64,000 bases of DNA from Pseudomonadota bacterium. GTDB taxonomy: Bacteria; Pseudomonadota; Gammaproteobacteria; Steroidobacterales; Steroidobacteraceae. Under the pieces are notes generated by a model. The model was given only the letters and a program-made list of their open reading frames with translations. It did not search any database and was not told the DNA's origin. The stretch is taken from positions 1 to 64,000 of the forward strand of contig JAJYDK010000001.1 of assembly GCA_021777555.1 (NCBI GenBank), in the 5' to 3' direction. Below are positions 56,624-64,000 of this stretch, piece by piece (position 1 is the stretch's first letter; each line of letters opens with the position of its first letter). Made by a program: the position numbers and the translations under genes.

Positions 56624-57160
56624 TCAAACCAGAGTCTTGAGCAGCTCGAGCGCTGGAGCGACCCGGATGCCGTCCGGCCGCTGATAATCCTTCGCGCCGG
56701 TGGCGGAGATCTGCCAGGCGGTGGCCTGCGGAAAACGTTCGTGCAGGTAGCGCAGGCCACGGTCCGCGTCGGCATCCGACCACTTGCATTCGATCAAATG
56801 CAGCGGCCGTCCCGCTTCGGTTACGACGAAATCGACTTCACGGCCCGGATCTTCGGCGCCCCGAAGGGTGCCAGGCGGAATATGGCGTAAAGACGCTCGA
56901 GCGCGCCGAGCCACGCGCTCGCGGCTTTGAAGCTGATCCGCAGGTCCTCGCGTAGCGAGGCGACCGAGAGCGGTGAGCCGACGAGCTGAGGCAGACGCAT
57001 CATCATCAGCTCGAGATGACCAAGATCGACTATCCGCTCGAGCGACGCGACGTCCTCGTGGATCAAGCGAGTACGGTACTCGCGAGACCAGCGACGGGCT
57101 TCGGTGTGACTGCCCGAGAGCGGGTGCAGCCGCAGCATGTGATAGCGGCCCTGCAGGGAA
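56624..57160 (-). pseudogene. decayed AAA+/DUF4143 ATPase
   Basis: Pieces of a DUF4143 ATPase occur in two minus-strand frames: RYHMLRLHPLSG, then SREYRTRLIHEDVASLERIVDLGHLELMMMRL (quoted by its ends), VGSPLSVASLREDLRISF and LERLYAIFRLAPFGAPKIRAVK in one frame, and GREVDFVVTEAGRPLHLIECKWS to the stop in another. The expected segment between RAVK and REVDF is missing, as is one between LHPLS and SREY. The Walker A region is also gone, the space being taken by mtnA. Internal deletions plus a frameshift make this a pseudogene, distinct in subfamily from the intact gene at 11068. Confidence 0.8.
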
Positions 57161-57246
57161 TCGCCCCCAAAGCGGTACAGATCGAGCCGGGCGCTGCCGC
57201 CGGGGATCCGCCGCTCCCGGGGACGCTCCAGCGCTACAATCCGCCC

Positions 57247-58329
57247 ATGAAGATCTCCGGCACCCCCTATCGCACCATCTGGCCGCTCGAGACCGGCGCG
57301 GTACGCGTCATCGATCAATCGCGCCTGCCGTTCGAGCTCCGTACGCTCGATCTGGGGAGTCTCGAGGACGCCGCGCAGGCCATCCGCACGATGGTGGTGC
57401 GCGGCGCGCCGCTCATCGGCGCGACCGCCGCATACGGTCTGGCGCTCGCCTTGCGCGAAGGGGCTTCGGATCAGCGGGTCGAGGAGGCCTCGAGGGTGCT
57501 CACGGCCACGCGCCCGACGGCGGTCAACCTGGCGTGGGCCCTCGCCAGGGTCCGCAGCCACATCGCGAGTCTCCCCCCGGGGGAGCGCGCCCGCGCGGCT
57601 TTCGAGGAAGCCGGCCGCATCTGCGAGGACGATGTCGAGCAGTGCCGCGCCATCGGCACCCACGGCATGGCCCTCATCGGCACTCTCGCCGAGCGTCTGC
57701 GCCGCCGTGTGAACATCCTGACGCACTGCAATGCGGGGTGGCTCGCCTGCGTCGACTGGGGGACGGCGCTCGCGCCGGTCTACCGGGCGCATGATGCGGG
57801 GATCGAGGTCCACGTCTGGGTGGATGAGACCCGGCCCCGCAACCAGGGAGCCTCGCTCACCGCCTTCGAGCTGGGTGCGCATGGAGTGCCGCACACGGTG
57901 ATCGTGGACAATCTCGGGGGCCATCTGATGCAGCACGGCCGCGTGGACATGGCCATCGTCGGCAGCGACCGCACGACCGCCGGCGGGGATGTGTGCAACA
58001 AGGTCGGCACCTACCTCAAGGCGCTCGCGGCCCGCGACAATGGCGTGCCCTTCTACGCCGCGCTGCCGGTCAGCACCATCGACTGGAGCCTCGAGGAGGG
58101 GCGGCGCATCGAGATCGAGGAGCGCTCGGCCGAGGAGGTCACGCATATCACGGGCCGCACCGCCGAGGGCGCCCTGGAGCGCGTGCGGATCGTGCCCGAG
58201 GGCAGCCCGGCGCTCAATCTCGCTTTCGACGTCACCCCCGGCAGGCTCGTGACGGGCCTGATCACCGAGCGCGGCGTGTGTCCGGCGAGCCGCGAAGGAC
58301 TGCGCCAGTTGTATCCCGAGCGCTCATGA
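57247..58329 (+). CDS. mtnA: S-methyl-5-thioribose-1-phosphate isomerase
   Basis: A 360-residue enzyme that isomerises methylthioribose-1-phosphate to methylthioribulose-1-phosphate in methylthioadenosine salvage. It has MVVRGAPLIGATAAYG, the catalytic cysteine in ILTHCNAGWLA, the catalytic Asp in VGSDRTTAGGDVCNKVGTY and NPAFDVTP-like tail (NLAFDVTPGRLV). The start is the ATG at 57247; the 77-codon extension of the tracked ORF overlaps the DUF4143 remnant. Its stop overlaps the start of a class II aldolase gene by 4 bases (ATGA). Confidence 0.95.
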   Translation: MKISGTPYRTIWPLETGAVRVIDQSRLPFELRTLDLGSLEDAAQAIRTMVVRGAPLIGATAAYGLALALREGASDQRVEEASRVLTATRPTAVNLAWALARVRSHIASLPPGERARAAFEEAGRICEDDVEQCRAIGTHGMALIGTLAERLRRRVNILTHCNAGWLACVDWGTALAPVYRAHDAGIEVHVWVDETRPRNQGASLTAFELGAHGVPHTVIVDNLGGHLMQHGRVDMAIVGSDRTTAGGDVCNKVGTYLKALAARDNGVPFYAALPVSTIDWSLEEGRRIEIEERSAEEVTHITGRTAEGALERVRIVPEGSPALNLAFDVTPGRLVTGLITERGVCPASREGLRQLYPERS

Positions 58330-59009
58330 AGGCGGACGAGGACCTGCGCCGCGCTGTGATCGGCGCCTGCCGCGAGCTGGCGCGCCTCGGCCTGAGCCAC
58401 GGCACATCGGGCAATGTCAGTGTCCGCCGTGCCCCCGGATTCTTCGTGAGTCCGACCGGCATGGCCTACGAGACACTCGAGCCGCAGGACATTCCGTTGG
58501 TGGGCCTCGACGGCCGCTGGTACGGGCGCCGCCGCCCCTCGAGCGAGTGGCGATTCCATCGCGACATCCTGGCGGTCCGGGCCGACGTGGGCGCGATCGT
58601 CCACGCCCATCCGCGCTTTGCGACCGCGCTCGCCTGCGCGGGCCGGGGCATCCCGGCATTTCACTACATGGTGGCGGTCGCCGGGGGGGAGGATATCCGC
58701 TGCGCGCCGTACCGCACCTTCGGGTCGCAGGCGCTCTCGGATGCGGCGCTCGCTGCCCTCACCGATCGCAAGGCCTGTCTGCTCGCCCACCACGGGATCA
58801 TCGCCTTGGGCGCCGATCTGGGCGCGGCGCTGAAGCTCGCGGGGGAAGTGGAAAACCTGGCCGCCCAGTACTGCACGGCGCTCGCTCTGGGGCCGGTGGA
58901 GGTGCTCGGGGAGCCCGAGATGCGCCGGGTGTTGGAGAAGTTCAGGACCTACGGCAGCCAGGATGCGCTCGATCCCGGCCTGCACCACGCCGGGGAGGCT
59001 CCGCCCTAG
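58326..59009 (+). CDS. class II aldolase, probable methylthioribulose-phosphate aldolase (Ald2-like)
   Basis: A 227-residue zinc-dependent class II aldolase/adducin family protein. It has LGLSHGTSGNVSVR, VSPTGMAYETL, PSSEWRFHRDIL with the catalytic Glu, the zinc-binding pair in VHAHPRFATALAC, IPAFHYMVAVAGG and AHHGIIALG. Coupling to mtnA by a 4-base overlap indicates a role after MtnA. It resembles fuculose-phosphate aldolase more than MtnB dehydratase, so it probably splits methylthioribulose-1-phosphate into dihydroxyacetone phosphate and (methylthio)acetaldehyde, as in the DHAP shunt. MtnB function is the main alternative. Confidence 0.8.
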   Translation: MKADEDLRRAVIGACRELARLGLSHGTSGNVSVRRAPGFFVSPTGMAYETLEPQDIPLVGLDGRWYGRRRPSSEWRFHRDILAVRADVGAIVHAHPRFATALACAGRGIPAFHYMVAVAGGEDIRCAPYRTFGSQALSDAALAALTDRKACLLAHHGIIALGADLGAALKLAGEVENLAAQYCTALALGPVEVLGEPEMRRVLEKFRTYGSQDALDPGLHHAGEAPP

Positions 59010-59011
59010 AC

Positions 59012-59896
59012 TTACTGCCGGGCGCGGCGCTCGAGCACGAAGCGGGCGAGGACGTTGATGATGAGCACGAAGCCGGTGACCAGGAACGCCGCCGCGTAGG
59101 CGAGCCGATTGGCCGAGGCGAACGGCTCGTTGATGAAGGTCCAGATGGCGTAGGTCAGGTAGCCGATCGGCGACTTGATGAGGTGCCCGTCCCACATGAA
59201 GTTCGACCAGCCCGCGGTGTAGAGGAGCGGGGCGGTCTCGCCGACCGAGACGGCGAGCGCGAGCAGCACGCCGGTCAGGACGGAGGGCATCGCCGCCGGC
59301 AGGCACACCCCGAGCACCACCCGCCGCTCGTTCGCGCCGAGGGAATAGGCGGCGTCGCGCAGGTCATTGGATACCTGTCGCAGCGCGAGCTCCGTGGTGC
59401 GGCAGATGTAGGGCAGGCAGATGATGGCGAGGGCGATCGAGCCGCCGGCCACCGAGAAGTTCCAGCCCATCCACTGCACCATCGCGACATAGCCGAAGTA
59501 GCCCACGACGATCGACGGTACGCCCACCAGCACGTCGGCGAGGAAGCGGATGGTCTTCGCCCAGGGGCTGTTGGGGTATTCCGCGGCGTAGATGCCGGAG
59601 GCCACCCCGAAGGGCACGGCGAGCAGCAGCGCGCCGACCGAGAGCACGAGCGTCCCTTCGATGGCGTTCTTGAGGCCGCCGCCGTTGCCCTGGGTGATGG
59701 TGGCGAAGGTCGCCCATTTGAGCGCGCCGGCACCGCGCAGGAACACCACCATGAGGATCCAGACCATCAGCACCGACAGCACGAGCAGGCACAGGCCCGA
59801 GAGCGTCCAGCCGCCGAGGCTCACGATGCGCCGCGACAGCCTGATCTGTCTTCGCTTCGAGAGGGGTCGCTCCAGGGTGCTCGTCACGGTGGACAT
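59012..59896 (-). CDS. pstA: phosphate ABC transporter permease PstA
   Basis: A 294-residue inner-membrane permease with six helices. LSVGALLLAVPFGVASGIYAAEY and VPSIVVGYFGYVAM are typical PstA segments, and SNDLRDAAYSLGANERRVVLGV is the EAA loop that contacts the ATPase. It sits 15 bases after pstC. Its stop is 2 bases from the end of the convergent aldolase gene, so no pstB or phoU follows it. Confidence 0.92.
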   Translation of the reverse strand: MSTVTSTLERPLSKRRQIRLSRRIVSLGGWTLSGLCLLVLSVLMVWILMVVFLRGAGALKWATFATITQGNGGGLKNAIEGTLVLSVGALLLAVPFGVASGIYAAEYPNSPWAKTIRFLADVLVGVPSIVVGYFGYVAMVQWMGWNFSVAGGSIALAIICLPYICRTTELALRQVSNDLRDAAYSLGANERRVVLGVCLPAAMPSVLTGVLLALAVSVGETAPLLYTAGWSNFMWDGHLIKSPIGYLTYAIWTFINEPFASANRLAYAAAFLVTGFVLIINVLARFVLERRARQ

Positions 59897-59911
59897 CGAT
59901 CTTAAGGCTCC

Positions 59912-60880
59912 TCAGACCGCCGCGGTGCGCTGGCCGTTGTTCCACACGAGCAGCAACAGCCGGGCGAGCCCATTGACGATGACGGAGATGATGGCGAGCA
60001 CGAAGGCGATTTCCGCGAGCGAGCGCACCGCCATGCCGGTCGGGTCCTGGAGCGCGCTGTCGAGCTGGGAAACGATGAACGCCGCCATGGTGGAGATCGG
60101 GTCGTAGATGTTGTGCGGCAGGTAGTTGAGCGCGTTGCCGCTCACCATGAGCACCGCCATGGTCTCCCCGAGCGCGCGTCCCAGGGCGAGGAAGGTCGCC
60201 CCGATGAGTGTCTTGCGGGCCCCGGGCAGAATGACCTTCCAGAGCGCCTCGAACCGGGTGGCGCCGAGGCCGAGGGCGGCCTCGCGGAGCGAGACCGGCT
60301 GGCTCACCAGCGCATCGCGCAGCGTCGCGGCGATGATGGGCACGATCATCAGCGCGAGCACGATGCTCGCGGTGAGCAGACTGTAGCCGCTGCCGGTGGG
60401 GCCGGCGAAGAATGGAATCAGTCTGCCGAGGGTCGCGGCGAGCAGCGGAAAGAAGTGGCGGCTCAGGAAGGGGATGACCACCACGTACCCCCACAGTCCG
60501 AAGACCACGCTCGGGATGGCCATCAGCAGCTCGACGAAGAAGGAGATCCAGGTGCGCAGGTGGCTCGGGATCGCCTCGGCGAGGAAGATGGCCGCACCGA
60601 TCCCCACGGGCACCGCGAACAGCAGGGCGAAGAGCGTCGAGAGCAGCGTCCCCACGATGAGAAAGAGGATGCCGTAGGTGGCGCCCGGCTGGACCTGGAA
60701 GCCGTGGCGCATGATGGGGTCCATGTAGAGATTGCCGAGGTTCCAGGTATTGCGGACCACGAATCCCCAGCCATTGAAATGGATGGCCTGCTTGGAATAG
60801 AGGGCCAGGAACAGCACGACCGAGAGCAGGATGACGGGCAGGATGCCCGCGACGAGGGCGAGCCAGGCTCTGAACTTCAT
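59912..60880 (-). CDS. pstC: phosphate ABC transporter permease PstC
   Basis: A 322-residue permease. It starts KFRAWLALVAGILPVILLSVVLFLAL and has VGTLLSTLFALLFAVPVGIGAAIFLAE, IPSVVFGLWGYVVVIPFL and an EAA loop REAALGLGATRFEALWKVILP. It follows pstS by 121 bases that contain a strong hairpin, the usual arrangement that keeps pstS expression above that of the membrane parts. Confidence 0.92.
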   Translation of the reverse strand: MKFRAWLALVAGILPVILLSVVLFLALYSKQAIHFNGWGFVVRNTWNLGNLYMDPIMRHGFQVQPGATYGILFLIVGTLLSTLFALLFAVPVGIGAAIFLAEAIPSHLRTWISFFVELLMAIPSVVFGLWGYVVVIPFLSRHFFPLLAATLGRLIPFFAGPTGSGYSLLTASIVLALMIVPIIAATLRDALVSQPVSLREAALGLGATRFEALWKVILPGARKTLIGATFLALGRALGETMAVLMVSGNALNYLPHNIYDPISTMAAFIVSQLDSALQDPTGMAVRSLAEIAFVLAIISVIVNGLARLLLLVWNNGQRTAAV

Positions 60881-60931
60881 GGCGCGAGAGGATGGCCGGT
60901 CCGGCCGCGTCTTTCAAGTGAAGGAAGGAAA

Positions 60932-60966
60932 CCGGCACCGCGCCTCATCCTTGAGGCGGGTACCGG
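60932..60966 (-). promoter_or_regulatory. pstS-pstC intergenic hairpin
   Basis: On the minus strand, a stem of CGCCTC/GAGGCG with a six-base loop continues outward, after a one-base bulge, with CCGGTACC-like pairing. It falls 36 bases after the pstS stop and before pstC. It may partly terminate or stabilise the pstS transcript. Confidence 0.5.
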
Positions 60967-61001
60967 CTTCCGAGGGGGCCTTGATCTTCAATTCTGATCG
61001 A

Positions 61002-62072
61002 TCAATGGATCTTGGCGATCTGCGCCTCGCTCAGCTTCACGATGGCCGGCGGCAGCGGCACGAAGCCGACCTGCTTCATGAAGTACGGGGAGTTGCCGTG
61101 GCTCAGCGCCCAGCTGAAGAACTCCTTCACGGCGCCCGCGGTCTTCCCGTCCTGGTTGGCGTTCACGATGGCGTACTCGTAGTTGATGATCGGGTACGAC
61201 TCGGCGCCCGGGGCGAAGACCAGGCTGATGCGCTCATCCGCCGGGGTGTGCGACGCCATGGCCTGCACCGCGGCCCCGATCGTCTTCGGCTCGGGCAGCA
61301 CGAAGCGGCCGGCGCGGTTCTTCAGCATCGCCTCGCCGAGCCCGGCCTTCTCGATGGCCTGCTTGAAGCTGATGCCGATGTAGGCGATCGAGTAGGGCGT
61401 GCCCTTGCAGGCATTGACCATGCCCGGGTTGCCCTCGGCGCCGATCCCGCCCTGGACGGCCGGCCAGCTGATCGTGGTGCCGTAGCCCACCGAGTTGTTC
61501 CACGAGGGGGTGCTGAAGGAGAGGTACTGGGAGAAGATGAAGGTGTCACCGCTTCCGTCGGTGCGATGGATCAGCACGATCTGCTGGTGCGGCAGGCGCA
61601 CACCGGGGTTCATCGCGCGCACCGCCGGGGCGTCCCAGTAGCGGATCTTCCCGGAATACATGTCCGCGAGCACCGGACCGCTCAGGCGAAGGTGCCTGCC
61701 GTTCAGGCCCGGAAGGTTATAGTTGATCATCTGCGAGGAGATGGTCAGCGGGATGTTCAGGATCGCCGGGTGCATCTTGATCTGGGCGTTGCTCATGTAA
61801 GCATCCGATGCCCCGATCTGCGCAATCCCCGACACGGCCTCGGAGATGCCCGTGCCGCTGCCGGTCGACTGCGTGGTGATCTGCACGCCGGGATGCGACT
61901 TGCCGTAGACCGGCACCCACAGGTTGAACAGCGGGTACAGGAGCGAGGAGCCGGTCTCGAGGAGGCGCGTCTGCGCCAGCGCGGCGTGGCTCACCATCAT
62001 CGTGCCCATCGCCAGGGTGGCCGCGAGGACCACGGATGTCTTCCGGCGGGAAGCGCCAGTTTTCATGCTCAT
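61002..62072 (-). CDS. pstS: phosphate-binding protein PstS
   Basis: A 356-residue periplasmic binding protein. The signal peptide (SVVLAATLAMGTMMVSHAALAQ) precedes ETGSSLLYPLFNLWVPVYGK, STGSGTGISEAVSGIAQIGASD (phosphate-binding Ser/Thr/Gly) and HRTDGSGDTFIFSQYL, the standard PstS motifs. It captures phosphate in the periplasm for PstC/PstA. ATG at 62072 with AAAGG upstream is chosen, and a Pho box lies 82 bases before it. Confidence 0.93.
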   Translation of the reverse strand: MSMKTGASRRKTSVVLAATLAMGTMMVSHAALAQTRLLETGSSLLYPLFNLWVPVYGKSHPGVQITTQSTGSGTGISEAVSGIAQIGASDAYMSNAQIKMHPAILNIPLTISSQMINYNLPGLNGRHLRLSGPVLADMYSGKIRYWDAPAVRAMNPGVRLPHQQIVLIHRTDGSGDTFIFSQYLSFSTPSWNNSVGYGTTISWPAVQGGIGAEGNPGMVNACKGTPYSIAYIGISFKQAIEKAGLGEAMLKNRAGRFVLPEPKTIGAAVQAMASHTPADERISLVFAPGAESYPIINYEYAIVNANQDGKTAGAVKEFFSWALSHGNSPYFMKQVGFVPLPPAIVKLSEAQIAKIH

Positions 62073-62415
62073 GTCGTTACCTTTATGGGAGAAGGGACAG
62101 TGCGTTATTGGAAGTCGGGTGCCTCTACAGGGCGCGTAATGTACGCGGCCATTGTGACAATTTGGTGACAGGGCGGATTTTCGTACAAAATCGATTGAAA
62201 ACAAATGGTTGCATTCCACGTGAGGCGCGTGGCGGGGCGCTCCCGCGCGCCGACCCGGCCCGATCGTGCGCCGTGCGCTCGGCCCTTCAGGGGCGCAGGC
62301 CGGGTGCGCGAGCGCAGCGCGCTCCCTGAGGGGAGACATCCCCGGGGCTCATCGGCTAAGGTGCGCCCCCATAGGGGGCGCGCTCGTACTGCGCTCGACA
62401 CCGAAAGATCGACAC
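62073..62415. other. divergent control region of pstS and the OPT transporter gene
   Basis: The 343 bases hold the Pho box for pstS and an AT-rich patch around 62174-62215 (TTTTCGTACAAAATCGATTGAAAAC) that fits the promoter. The remainder to the OPT start is GC-rich with no recognised element. Confidence 0.55.
62154..62171 (-). promoter_or_regulatory. Pho box (PhoB binding site) upstream of pstS
   Basis: On the minus strand the sequence reads CTGTCAC-CAAA-TTGTCAC, two 7-bp direct repeats 11 bases apart that closely match the PhoB consensus CTGTCAT-N4-CTGTCAT. The position, 82 bases before the pstS start and oriented toward it, supports induction by phosphate starvation. Confidence 0.85.
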
Positions 62416-64000
62416 ATGAATGACACCGCACGCACGACCGGGCGGGACGCCGCGCTCGGGGAATTCACCTTCCGCGGCATGGTGATCGGGGTGCTCATCA
62501 CCCTGGTGTTCACCGCCGCCAACGTCTACTTCGGGCTCAAGGCAGGGCTCACCTTCTCGACTTCGATTCCCGCGGCCGTCATCTCGATGGCCATCCTGCG
62601 CGCCCTCGGCGGGGCCACCATGCAGGAGAACAATATCGTGCAGACCGTGGCCTCCGCGGCCGGCACCCTCTCGAGCATCATCTTCGTGCTGCCGGGACTG
62701 GTCATCGTCGGCTGGTGGACGGGCTTCCCGTTCTGGATGTCCTTCGCCATCTGTGCGACCGGGGGCATCCTCGGGGTCATGTACACGATCCCGCTGCGGC
62801 GCGCGCTGGTGACCGACTCGGACCTGCCTTACCCGGAAGGCGTCGCCTGCGCCGAGGTGCTCAAGGTGGGGGCCGGCGAGGCCCACGACGCCGACATCGA
62901 GGCCGTCGAGAGCGGTGGCGCGGGGTTGAAGGCGGTGCTCGTGGGAAGCATCGTGTCCGCGGCGTTCTACGTCGTGGTGCAGACGCAGATCTTCACCAGC
63001 GATGTCGTGAGGTATTTCCGCATCGGCCGCTCGGGCGCCGCCAGCGGGTTCGATTTCGCCCTCTCGTTCGCGCTGTTCGCCATCGGCCACCTGGTCGGCC
63101 CGGCGGTGGGCCTCGCCATGCTGGTCGGCGCGCTGATCGGCTGGGGGTGGGGCGTGCCGCATTTCCTGCTGTTGCATCCGGCGGCGGGCGCCGCAGCCAC
63201 CGTGGCGCAGGGGGCCTGGAGCCACTACGTGCGGTTCGTCGGGGCGGGCACCATCGGTGTGTCGGCGATCTGGACGCTCGCCACGCTGGTGAAGCCCGTG
63301 ATCAAGGGCATCGCGGGCGCCATGGCGTCTTCGCGGGCGCGCAAGGCGGGCAAGGGGCACACCCTGGCGCGCACCGAGCACGACATCCCGATCGGCACGG
63401 TGGGCCTGGTGTCGCTCGCATGTTTCGTGCCCATGGGCTGGCTGCTGTGGCATTTCAGCGTCATCAGCGGCCTGGGACGCTTCGGGGTGCCGCTCGCCGT
63501 GGGCGGAGTCATCTTCGTCGCCATCATGGGCTTTCTCGTGTCCACCGTGTGCGGCTACATGGCAGGCCTCATCGGCTCATCGAACAGTCCGCTCTCGGGC
63601 ATCGGCATCCTGGTGGTGGTGATCTTCGGGCTGATGCTGGTCGCCGGCCTCGCATCGCGCCTGCCGCCCGAGGCGGGGCGCGCGCTGGTCGCCTTCGCGC
63701 TGTTCGTCACCGCGGTGGTCTTCTCGGTCGCGACCATCGCCAACAACAACCTGCAGGACCTCAAGACCGGGCAGCTGGTCGATGCCACGCCCTCGAAGCA
63801 GCAGTGGGCGCTGGTGGTGGGGGTCATCGCCGGCGCGCTCGTCATTCCGCCGGTGCTCGACCTCGTCAACCGCGCCTACGGCTTCCTCGGGGCCCCGGGC
63901 GTCAATCCGGCGCACGCGCTGCCCGCGCCCCAGGCGGGGCTCATCTCGGCGCTGGCCCAGGGCGTGATCCAACACAACATCGACTGGAGCGCGATCCTGA
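62416..64000 (+). CDS. OPT family oligopeptide transporter, N-terminal part (cut by window edge)
   Basis: The frame opens at ATG 62416 and stays open to the window end (528 codons). It has FTAANVYFGLKAGLTFSTSIP, a membrane segment with the OPT signature, LPYPEGVACAEVLKVG, and repeated hydrophobic helices. OPT family proteins in Proteobacteria import small peptides or other amino-acid conjugates with protons; the exact substrate is unknown. It is divergent from pstS. The last part of the gene is outside the window. Confidence 0.88.
   Translation, partial: MNDTARTTGRDAALGEFTFRGMVIGVLITLVFTAANVYFGLKAGLTFSTSIPAAVISMAILRALGGATMQENNIVQTVASAAGTLSSIIFVLPGLVIVGWWTGFPFWMSFAICATGGILGVMYTIPLRRALVTDSDLPYPEGVACAEVLKVGAGEAHDADIEAVESGGAGLKAVLVGSIVSAAFYVVVQTQIFTSDVVRYFRIGRSGAASGFDFALSFALFAIGHLVGPAVGLAMLVGALIGWGWGVPHFLLLHPAAGAAATVAQGAWSHYVRFVGAGTIGVSAIWTLATLVKPVIKGIAGAMASSRARKAGKGHTLARTEHDIPIGTVGLVSLACFVPMGWLLWHFSVISGLGRFGVPLAVGGVIFVAIMGFLVSTVCGYMAGLIGSSNSPLSGIGILVVVIFGLMLVAGLASRLPPEAGRALVAFALFVTAVVFSVATIANNNLQDLKTGQLVDATPSKQQWALVVGVIAGALVIPPVLDLVNRAYGFLGAPGVNPAHALPAPQAGLISALAQGVIQHNIDWSAIL

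Noticed and set aside
57187-58146. N-terminal part of the 441-codon minus-strand ORF ending at 56821
   Set aside because: It is the shadow of mtnA. Only the last part of that ORF is real DUF4143 sequence.

Overview
The window is a high-GC bacterial chromosome segment, dense with genes. Several features point to a gammaproteobacterium, probably near the Xanthomonadales, Nevskiales or Steroidobacterales, although no single marker proves this. They are the glrK-qseG-glrR gene order, two TonB-dependent receptors, an OmpW porin, a Pho box in front of pstS, and outer-membrane DUF5916 and VPS10-like proteins. No rRNA, tRNA, CRISPR array, prophage or complete insertion sequence was found.

Layout. 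(1) 1-0.8 kb holds IS630 and IS3 transposase remains. (2) 0.8-11 kb is a surface-polysaccharide locus: three paralogous GT2 glycosyltransferases, a sulfotransferase, a TviB-type UDP-sugar dehydrogenase, a GT4-like glycosyltransferase, a methyltransferase, a coiled-coil tail-anchored protein and a polyprenyl-phosphate sugar transferase that would start the repeat unit. (3) 11-12.5 kb is an AAA+/DUF4143 ATPase bracketed by a 58-bp direct repeat of the sugar transferase 3' end, which looks like an inserted module. (4) 12.5-21.8 kb carries the GlrK/QseG/GlrR signalling operon, galE, an SrkA-like kinase and a GAF-PAS-GGDEF-EAL protein. (5) 22-32.8 kb is metabolic: a TetR regulator with a sugar/H+ symporter, an acetate-type channel, a GntR/FCD regulator opposite a crotonase, CrcB, 3-hydroxybutyrate dehydrogenase coupled to a TonB receptor, a second TetR with a two-site operator, and a Rieske oxygenase.

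(6) 32.9-47 kb encodes envelope and secreted proteins: a DUF5916 barrel, an anchored hypothetical protein, a VPS10/BNR lipoprotein, cyclopropane synthase plus a geranylgeranyl-reductase-like flavoprotein, an M3 peptidase, a lipoprotein hydrolase and OmpW. (7) 46.9-52.9 kb has a DUF2946 protein, a carboxypeptidase-regulatory-domain TonB receptor, a G14 tract, and a PAS-GGDEF-EAL protein with a degenerate GGDEF site. (8) 52.9-56.5 kb is an ABC exporter plus DesK/DesR-type two-component operon. (9) 56.6-64 kb holds a decayed DUF4143 ATPase, mtnA coupled to a class II aldolase (a likely methylthioadenosine salvage shunt), a pstSCA operon behind a Pho box but with no pstB or phoU, and the start of an OPT-family transporter cut by the window edge.

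The strongest second-look items are the 58-bp duplication around the ATPase, the paired TetR operators, the perfect palindromes, the G14 tract, the incomplete pst operon and the mtnA-aldolase pair. I did not find a convincing wholly new multi-gene system. The nearest candidate is the repeat-flanked ATPase module. All assignments come from reading motifs by eye; no database search was run.
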